Positions 56,972 through 64,000 of a DNA stretch of 64,000 nucleotides are shown here, in pieces (the stretch's first letter is position 1; every line of letters begins with the position of its first letter). Source of the stretch: Pachyseris speciosa (taxonomy: Eukaryota; Cnidaria; Anthozoa; Scleractinia; Pachyseridae). Location: NCBI GenBank assembly GCA_016490735.1, contig JAEMWC010000553.1, positions 520,001-584,000 on the forward strand, written 5' to 3'. The notes below the pieces were generated by a model. It had not been told where the DNA came from. It did not search any database and saw only the letters and a program-made list of their open reading frames with translations. The position numbers and the translations under genes were made by a program.

Positions 56972-57732
56972 ACAGTTGAGCAAAATGCCTCCCAAGGTAG
57001 ATGACTTAGCCATTTTGTCTAGTGTGCGGCACAATTTTGGTGAGAAATTCACCTTGCAAGGCCATGTGATCAATATCAATCGAAGGGCTCGGGGCAAGAA
57101 CGTCCTCCCGGTTTTTGGTCGATTTTCGATGTGCTCAATAGAAACTGAGATTTGGCATGTGGACTTCATTCCTGTTAAACAACATTGCTCTGTGTTTGTT
57201 TTGGCTGATTTCCTCTTCGTTTTCGAGAAATAACGTATGCAAACAACCCAAGTCAGCTCATTCCCCTGCGTATTAATATTCATGCGCGAATTGAATTACC
57301 TTTAGAGCACGTGAAATGATTGACGCTTGGAAAGTATTGTTTGATAGTGTGACGTAGACTATACATTTGGCGGTTAAAACATCGCTTTAAGTTTCATTGA
57401 TAGGAAACTTACGTGGCTGTGAGGTGTCGATTGCCAGCTAAATTTAATCGAAACTCGCCAGCCTGGTGGTCGAACGGACGTCATTTAAGTCTGTTGATCG
57501 GCAACTCAGACACTTCTGAAAGAAGCCAGTGGTGTTTCTCTGTGCGTGCCAAACGCTGGAACAAATCGACCAAAAACCGGGAGGACATTCTTGCCCTGAG
57601 CCCTTCAATTGAACATGTTTGATATTTTCCTTATGGTCTCGCAGGGCTAAACTCTAACAAAAACCTCCTTGCACACATAAGGAAATGGCTGAGCCATCTG
57701 CCTCACGAGGCATTTTGTTCAACTGTTCCCAC
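56972..57732. mobile_element. Foldback (long inverted repeat) element in STK11 intron 4
   Basis: Arm 56972-57127 and arm 57562-57732 are inverted relatives: for example GGCAAGAACGTCCTCCCGGT at 57093 against ACCGGGAGGACATTCTTGCC at 57576, and CAGTTGAGCAAAATGCCTC against GAGGCATTTTGTTCAACTG. A spacer of about 430 bp contains no recognised gene. The open frames across the arms are translations of the repeat. Confidence 0.75.
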
Positions 57733-58447
57733 ACATGTGTGGTGGGCTATCACTTCACTTCACTTATTTATTTGATGTAACCTCATTCTTAAAGCAATCA
57801 TTTCATTAATACTCAATGAAAGACATCTTTTCTTCACATTTTATACTCTGCTGAACCACCAGGTATGTGAGAAAAAAAATTCAAAGATTAACTGTCAAGT
57901 TTCTTTTTGCCTGACCAACAAAAGCATTATGGTCTTGGATTTCAATCTCCTCTAGCAGGTTATATCCAAAAGACAAAGGCACTATCACACATGTAACACC
58001 GACCAGGCACATACATGTAGCATCGGCCCCCATGTTTAGGTGTTCTCATACATAGGGTAACAACAGGGTCGTCCATCATCCGCTGACCAGGATGGACTGC
58101 AGAAATTATTGAACATAAAATTTTGGTTTAATGAACAAAACATCAAAGCATTGAATATAATTTTGGTTTAATGAATAAAATATCGAAACATTGAATATAA
58201 AATTGTTCGTATTGAATATTGCAACATTCCTGCAACCATAAAGCATGGCTTGCTAGTTTTCATTTTGCAATGAATTTCGTACTGCATGCGTAGAACTAAT
58301 GTTCCTTCATTGCACTTTGGAAACTTTGTTTCTTATGTCTGTCTGCAATTGCATTTGCAAATTCCCTCCATGGTGCGGCTATGGATATTTTTTGGAAACA
58401 CACAATACTCTCAGATAATCAATATTAAATATTTTACAAAAGGATAT

Positions 58448-58509
58448 CTTTGTGGACAATTCCTTGGCAGTGTAAATACTCAAGACCATCCAGCAACTGA
58501 CAAAAGTAA
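58448..58509 (-). CDS. STK11: STK11 exon 4 (alphaE to HKD)
   Basis: 62 bp. Acceptor TTTTTAG|TTAC; 5' splice site is the U12 AT-AC type described for intron 4. The translation is [20 protein letters not shown], the alphaE helix and the start of the catalytic loop. The phase from exon 3 (GG|T) is correct. Confidence 0.95.
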
Positions 58510-59422
58510 CTAAAAAGAAAAGTAAATTAGTACAGTTGTAATGTTAGTAACAAGCACAAGTGGTTCTTACTTACTGTTTAATAAGAAGGATCCAATCTCA
58601 CTACCCAGCATTAACTCTAGTCTTGTTGAACTACATCTAGCCACAACATTAATTAACATTAATGACTGTTGCAGCAAGCTTACTTTACTATAGGCTGTAG
58701 AAGGAAAAGTTGACGTCCTTGGGGAAATGAGGCAGCAAGCAATCTTAACGTTCTTCTTTGTGAAGAAAGAAAGCACATCCTGCTCATCAACATGAATAGT
58801 AGGCTGTTATAAATTATCTATCAATCAAAATATTATCTATCAATCAAAATATACTGTACACAATGTTCCAAATCTCTCCTTTGTTTAATCTCAAACTATT
58901 TTCTCATTAAACCCACACTAGACTCATATAAAAAGTCTAGTTATTGAACACCTGCATTCAACCCAAATATAATTTAACATGTACAGTCAACAGGCCAGTT
59001 CTATTTGGATTATGTGCTATTCGTTTATCTACTGAGCCAAAGCCTTGCAATAGGTACAAAACCACTCTATGCACAAGAGGCAGGGGGTGAGAGGGTTGGC
59101 GTCTGTCTGTACCTCTCTGCCCTCTCAGGCTTGCTTGGTTAAATAATCCAAGATGGCTACAACACAGCTGTATAAATTCAATCTGAAAACTGGAGGGACC
59201 ATTCACCGTCCATCTAGAGCTTGCTACGACATGTAAGTGCAGTTATTTTCATCAAAATATAGCCAAAATGCTCCAATACAGAAACCTCAAATAAATCTTT
59301 AAAACACATCAGTCCAGCTGGTTTCCAAAAGACCAACACTTACTTAATGACCAGTAACCCAGAATACAGGTACTTTCATTGTACAAACTGTTAATCAATT
59401 CTGTTTTACACAATCCACTTAC

Positions 59423-59512
59423 CCATGTGCCTGCCATATAGGAAACTTTTTCTGTTCCGTACTATCTAGCATCTCCTGCAACTCACCAACACAGTACTCC
59501 ATGATCATGTAC
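59423..59512 (-). CDS. STK11: STK11 exon 3 (hinge)
   Basis: 90 bp, identical in length to human exon 3. Acceptor CCAAG|GTAC, donor CATGG|GTAAGT. The translation is [20 protein letters not shown] and then [10 protein letters not shown]. It contains the M-E-Y-C hinge and the Q-E-M-L-D-S helix typical of LKB1. Confidence 0.97.
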
Positions 59513-61361
59513 CTTGGTTCACAACCAGTTAAGGTTAACAGTGGTATTCTGCTTACTAAGGCAATACTTTTTTCCCAGTATCAGAAAACTATAATAATTA
59601 TATTTCAGGAAATCATTACAGGAATGCAAGAGAGTAAGGTCAAAATTGATGCAATATCAGAACTGTCTCTAATTTGTGAAGTATGCGAAAATTGGGAAGC
59701 CAGTTATTGTAGTAATAATAGCTAAATACATAGCTCTATCAGAGTAGCCAAGGATCAAACTCAAATAAACCGGCAAACTCTCCAGCCCCTAGCTCTCAAT
59801 GACAGCCTGGAATGTGCAGAGTCCATCCCAGTTGTATGTAGTTCAAACAATACATTGTACTTCTGCTTCAAATTCTTGAAGTTTATGAGGATGATAATTA
59901 AAGACACTTCCATGCTCACATGGTATGGGTATGGATATATACCGTAAGGTGAGAATTCTTTTGAAGAACTGATGTACCATTATTTCAATTTTTGTCTGTG
60001 AATGTATCAAACATTTCAGCAGTGTCCGCCTCCCACCACATACATGCCTTTCACTAACAAATTCAGTACAGTTATGAAAGAAAAAAAAAAGAAAGTGAGA
60101 CAAAACATGAATCGCAAAAATACCTAGACATACATGTATACATACATATATACACCTACATGTATACTGCACCTGTAGCCAAAATTTAAACAACTCAAGA
60201 TAAGTAAAATAATTTATTATGACTGGCTTTTTCAGCGGTCAAGATGGCTACCCGCGAGGTCAAGATGGAGCCATCTTGACCTCTCGGGATAAGACCGTTC
60301 GTCCCGCATTTTACTGTCTCTTGATGGCATCCTTTGAGTCATATAATAAATCCTTCATTGACCACGCTTGTTCGGTCAAGATGGCGGGATATTGGCCTCG
60401 TTCTTTTTTTGCATGTTTATGGACCTCGACTTCGTCTCAGTCCATAAACACGCAAAAAAAGAACTTGGCCAATATCCCGCCATCTTGATGTCACGCTTGG
60501 CCAATACCCATATGTATTACATGTATTTCTGGACTTAGCTGCATGTATAGTGGTTTCAATATTATTGCTCATTTTGGGTATAAAGGATGTGTACATGTAC
60601 TTAATTCATTTTTCTCAGCCCAGTTCAAAATTGAAGGACTGATGAATAAACATCCAGAAGTGCTTTCACAACAAATTGCAATGAAAATGAAAAGGGAAAT
60701 GTTTCTTCTTCTTTCAAGAAATACAATGTCCCATAGTTATTTCGCGATTTTTCTCCGGAGCAGCATCAAATGGCAGAGAGGTCTAGTTTTAAAAAGTATC
60801 ATGTTTTCTGATGTGCTAAATGAGAATTCAATAGCCATACTGCAATCAGGAATGCTACTGGTTGGGCTCTCTTCCTTTCTGAACACCCCTTGGGAAATTC
60901 TGAGGTAGCTTTGTATGAGTCTCAATGAACTTCCATAACAGAGGTATGGGCAAATTTTCTCTAGTCTAGAAGTGCACTTGTAATATCTTCCCGCACTCAA
61001 TGCCAGTTTCATGTATTTGCTTTGAATTTTCATTGGTTATTTGCAATGTTATCATCAGTTGTGATTGGTCAGAATAATTACGTTGGTTTTAGTTTTTACA
61101 CACTAAATTGAAAATCACCCTATCGCTTCAGTGAAAGCATGTCAGCCAAAACAATGCTATGAAAAACAATCATTATTTATTTGCTTAATAGAAATAAATT
61201 CACTGATGCATGACAGAACCGAAGCAATAATGGAAATGGAAGTGAAAAGCAACTCATATGAAGTACAGCAACATTTATATTAAGTTTTTCCGTGTACTAT
61301 AAATCAACCCTTAAATTACACAGGCTGGGGTAACCTAACTGATGACACCAAAACAGGATAC
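59513..61361 (-). other. STK11: STK11 intron 2: U12-like GT-AG intron
   Basis: 5' splice site AAGAT|GTATCCTGT fits the U12 GT-type consensus /GTATCCTTT at 8 of 9 positions. The branch motif CCTTAAC is at 59534-59528, with branch A 17 nt from the exon, and the 3' end is CCAAG|. The intron falls at the same phase-2 position (K-M|Y) as human intron 2, which is a known U12 AT-AC intron. Here the ends are GT and AG. Confidence 0.85.
60235..60490. repeat. Pair of hairpins in STK11 intron 2
   Basis: 60251-60288 forms a short hairpin (GAGGTCAAGATGG / CCATCTTGACCTC). 60377-60487 forms a nearly perfect 50-bp-arm palindrome (left CAAGATGGCGGGATATTGGC, right the inverse) around a 12-base loop. No TSD was established. 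Confidence 0.85.
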
Positions 61362-61445
61362 ATCTTCTGCTTGCTGTCGTCGTAAATCACATCGTAAAGC
61401 CTTATAACGTTCGGATGGCTGAGCCGTTTTAGTAACTGAATTTCC
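61362..61445 (-). CDS. STK11: STK11 exon 2 (alphaC to hinge)
   Basis: 84 bp, identical in length to human exon 2. Acceptor CAACAG|GGAA; the 5' splice site is U12-like. The translation is [20 protein letters not shown] and then YDDSKQKM. It carries the alphaC Glu (E-I-Q-L-L) and the H-x-N-V-I segment. Confidence 0.97.
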
Positions 61446-61629
61446 CTGTTGACAAGAAGACAGGCACCATTGGATTCACCGCAGTGGAGCAAATCACTTC
61501 ATCGTACATGCATAACTGTACTCCAATCGATATTTAATTAAAGTGCAACATTTTTAAGCACGAGTACCTTTGTGAAAGCAACCAGATTTACCATATTTTC
61601 TCCATTCTTTATCAATAATTAACAATCAC

Positions 61630-61647
61630 CTTTGAACGTTCTGCTCT
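61630..61647 (-). CDS. STK11: STK11 exon 1, 3' remnant beyond the inserted element
   Basis: The last 18 bases of the ancestral first exon (AGAGCAGAACGTTCAAAG, then GTGATT donor), translated as E-Q-N-V-Q-R after the split Gly codon. This corresponds to human G-E-A-N-V-K-K directly before E-I-Q-L-L. The TSD copy GAATGG lies at 61653-61648. If the insertion is spliced, the likely mini-exon is 61645-61630 (16 nt) using the AG at 61647-61646. Confidence 0.85.
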
Positions 61648-63645
61648 CCATTCTATGCTTGTCAAAAAGGGACAAAACAACAAGATTGAATATGTATATA
61701 ACAAGAAAGATAAAGATATGGGAAAACGTTGAACATGTGTATCAAGAGACTTACATATACACCAAGATTAATTTTCTTATATCAACTCCTCTTGGAGACT
61801 TTTCAAGTGATGTTATATGTAGAGCAAGATGCATGATATATATAGATCAAGATTTCCCACCTATATACATCAAGTTTTCGCTGAAATATACAGTATGATT
61901 CTTGATAATTTTACATCAAGATGATACACATCAATGAGACTTTTCAAGTGGTGTTATATGTACATCAAAGTGAGTGATATATGTATACATCAAGATTCTG
62001 CATAAATATACAACATGATTCGTGATATTTTAACATCAAGATGGTACTTATCTATGGGACTTTTCAAGTGATATTATATGTACATGAAGATGCGCGATAT
62101 TTATTCATCAAGATTCCGCAAAAATATACAACATGATTCGTAATCTGCGTAGTATATACATATACACCATGACTAACGAACCTTTTTACATCCCGGATAT
62201 TCATACGGGCCGCTGGTCAAATGTAATGCGGACTACAGGCTGCGTGGTCTACAGTGCGCAGAATCTGTCATGTGTACAGCGAAACGAGGGTCCCTAGGCC
62301 CTAGCCTTGGAACGATAATATGGAGAGAAGAGATCCAGAATAGTGGAGACCAGTACTGTACCAAACCTCCAGCATTTTTTTGATTGCTCGTTGTTAAGTA
62401 CAATGCATGAAGCTATTGAGGGATTAGACTGTGAGTATGAGCCAAATCGGGCAGAAAGTTTTGAATACCAGCCTTACGATTTTATGCGAACTCTCAATTT
62501 AATGACTTGTTTCGCATGTGCTGGGACTGGCTCGAATCGTGTACAACAGGAAAATAAGCGAATCTTGCCTTTTACGACGCACAATAATACCGTCCAAGGG
62601 TGACTAATCTAAAACAAATACTCATGCAAAAGTGCCATTTAATTCTAAAACAACCACTACCTAGTCTTAGCGAAATATTCAAGGATGCCCCAAACTGTTT
62701 CGTACAAAAGGGGTAGATCCCTAAAAGATATACCAGTTCGAGCCAAATTCTAAGCTGGCCATTACCCATGACAGGAGTTGTGTAGGCCTGTCGCCCTATT
62801 GTTGTCAACGCTCGTTCTCGAAGCGTACGGGCAGTGTTCGTGTTATGCCCTAAATTCGGGACCCAATTAAGTTTCGCGGCCCTTCCAGAAACGAAATGCG
62901 ATCATTCGCCAAAATTGTACTTGATTATATCGGTGAGGTAGTCCCTGCTAATTACCGAAATCTACCGCGATCACTTTCCTCGGATAATTATGTCTTCTTT
63001 GCCTTAATTTACAACGACAGAAGGTACTCTGGCAAAGTACAATCCTTTATCCTGTCCACTTTTATTGCCGCAGCACACAATCAGGAAGGAAGCAGTCACT
63101 TTGTTTACAATTTTGGTACCCCAATATGGCGGCGCAGCAGCAGTAGTCAAGTGAATGAAAATGATCTATATTTATGAGAAATCTTGATGTATACATATCA
63201 CGCATCTTCATGTGCATATAATATCACTTGAAAAGTCCCATAGATGAGTATCATCTCGATGTAAAAATATCACGAATCATGTTGTATATTTATGCAGAAT
63301 CTTGATGTATATATATCACTCACCTTGATGTTCATATAACACCACTTGAAAAGTCTCATTGATGTGTATCATCTTGATGTAAAATTATCAAAAATCATAC
63401 TGTATATTTCAGCGAAAACTTGATGTATATAGGTGGGAAATCTTGATCTATATATATCATGCATCATGAAGTACATATAACATCACTTGAAAAGTCTCAA
63501 AAAGGGGTTGATATAAGAAAATGAATCTTGGTGTATATGTAAGTCTCTTGATACACATGTTCAACGTCTTCCCATATCTTTATCTTTCTTGTTATATACA
63601 TATTCAATCTTGTTGTTTTGTCCCTTTTTGACAAGCATACCATTC
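61648..63645. mobile_element. 1,986-bp palindromic transposable element inside STK11 exon 1
   Basis: The element at 61654-63639 starts TATGCTTGTCAAAAAGGGAC and ends with the exact inverse. It is flanked by a perfect 6-bp duplication (plus strand CCATTC) at 61648-61653 and 63640-63645. Long inverted arms of about 450-480 bp (61654-62110 and 63165-63639) each contain three diverged tandem units of about 120-140 bp that start with GACTTTTCAAGTGATGTTAT-like sequence. The roughly 1-kb centre (62163-63165) has open frames at 62343-62603 and 62896-63177 without recognised domains. No transposase, so non-autonomous; the TSD length leaves the superfamily open. Confidence 0.93.
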
Positions 63646-63959
63646 GGAATCCGGCGCAACTTTCTCCTCTTCATGATCTTCACGGCACATCGCCGAAGAT
63701 TCTCGCTGTCCAACATTTCTTTAACTTTTCCGTAAGATCCTTCACCTAAAGCGTCCCCCATCAAATATTTTCCAATAAGTTTAGCTCTCTTTCGGCGAGG
63801 CTGGTAAATGATTTGATCGGAATCAACGCGATGAAAGAAAATGTTAGGATCTCCATCACTCCCCAAAAATGCCGGACTCTGGAGGTCGAAAAATCCATCC
63901 TGGCCGCCGACAATGAATGACGGCTCAACGCCATTCTTTACAACCATACTGTCCACCAT
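63641..63959 (-). CDS. STK11: STK11 exon 1, 5' part (N-terminus and glycine-rich loop)
   Basis: ATG at 63959-63957. The N-terminal about 50 residues diverge from vertebrates, followed by [57 protein letters not shown]. This shows the LKB1-specific N-terminal basic segment (nuclear-localisation-like RRKRAK), the Gly loop GEGSYG and the VAIK-type Lys in AVKIMK. STK11 is the master Ser/Thr kinase that activates AMPK-family kinases with STRAD and MO25. The exon breaks off at the TSD of the inserted element: reading through adds about 25 foreign residues and a stop (63561), giving a kinase truncated in the N-lobe. The G|GT at 63641-63639 could be a donor. The promoter and 5' UTR lie outside the window. 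Confidence 0.95.
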
Positions 63960-64000
63960 TTGAATTCATTGGTCTCCGGAACCAAAGGAAGTAGTTTTTG

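Larger units (their letters stand above)
55691..58447 (-). other. STK11: STK11 intron 4: U12-type AT-AC intron
   Basis: 5' splice site AAAG|ATATCCTTTT (58447-58438) matches the U12 consensus /ATATCCTTT. The branch-site motif CCTTAAC occupies 55707-55701 with the branch A at 55702, 12 nt from the exon, and the intron ends TTAC|. No GT-AG pair preserves the frame; the AT-AC pair reconstitutes the HKDIKPGN catalytic loop exactly. Length 2,757 bp. The human gene has no intron at this position. Confidence 0.93.

Noticed and set aside
57413..57622. Two opposing ORFs (56964-57233, 57413-57622) as a gene
   Set aside because: They are the two arms of an inverted repeat in an STK11 intron.
58447..58448. 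GT donor in CCTTTTG|GTAAAA-like context at the end of STK11 exon 4
   Set aside because: Using the GT at about 58437 shifts the frame and destroys HKDIKPGN; the AT-AC pair restores it exactly.
62343..63177. ORFs in the centre of the STK11-disrupting element as a transposase
   Set aside because: 86 and 93 residues with no recognisable catalytic motif; too short and unrelated to known transposases as far as I can tell.

Overview
The window looks like animal nuclear DNA, most likely from a cnidarian and probably a stony coral. Genes are split by introns. The sequence is AT-rich and packed with transposons of types common in anthozoans: DIRS-like tyrosine-recombinase elements, Penelope-like elements, LINEs, tRNA-derived SINEs and many short inverted-repeat elements. 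There are no operons and no bacterial features. Species-level assignment is inference; no searches were run.

Layout. 1-2.6 kb is mostly non-coding, with one CUB-domain exon on the minus strand. About 2.63-17.58 kb is a large tandem duplication (two units, offset about 8.5-8.7 kb) without recognisable protein genes; each unit carries private insertions whose empty site survives in the other. 17.85-22.0 kb is a degraded DIRS-like retrotransposon (Gag, RT/RNase H, tyrosine recombinase). 22.3-34.0 kb is a graveyard of LINE and Penelope-like pieces, short inverted-repeat elements and a hammerhead-like motif. 34.8-45.8 kb is bounded by inverted copies of a terminal repeat carrying a GATCGACACTTATAAC-type subterminal array. 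It holds a broken DDE integrase gene, a small minus-strand ORF with a 2A-like motif, a ZAD-like zinc-finger ORF, and a five-exon SAM-domain gene that sits inside its own TIR element with a TTA target duplication. 45.9-48.6 kb holds MITEs, a tandem repeat and a 450-bp polypurine tract.

49.1-63.96 kb, minus strand, is the STK11/LKB1 kinase gene. Exons 2-7 match the human exon lengths (84, 90, 133, 137, 128 and 58 bp), except that the 133-bp exon is split into 62+71 bp by an extra intron with U12-type AT-AC signals. The intron after the 84-bp exon is also U12-like. Most striking, a 1,986-bp palindromic transposable element sits inside the first coding exon, flanked by a perfect 6-bp target duplication. 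The junction supplies a GT donor and the downstream exon supplies an AG acceptor that together would restore the frame minus one codon. This is either a disrupted STK11 allele or a newly born, transposon-derived intron.

Limits: all homology calls are from recognition of motifs in the translated sequence. Splice sites are inferred from consensus, phase and exon-length agreement. Boundaries of decayed repeats are approximate.
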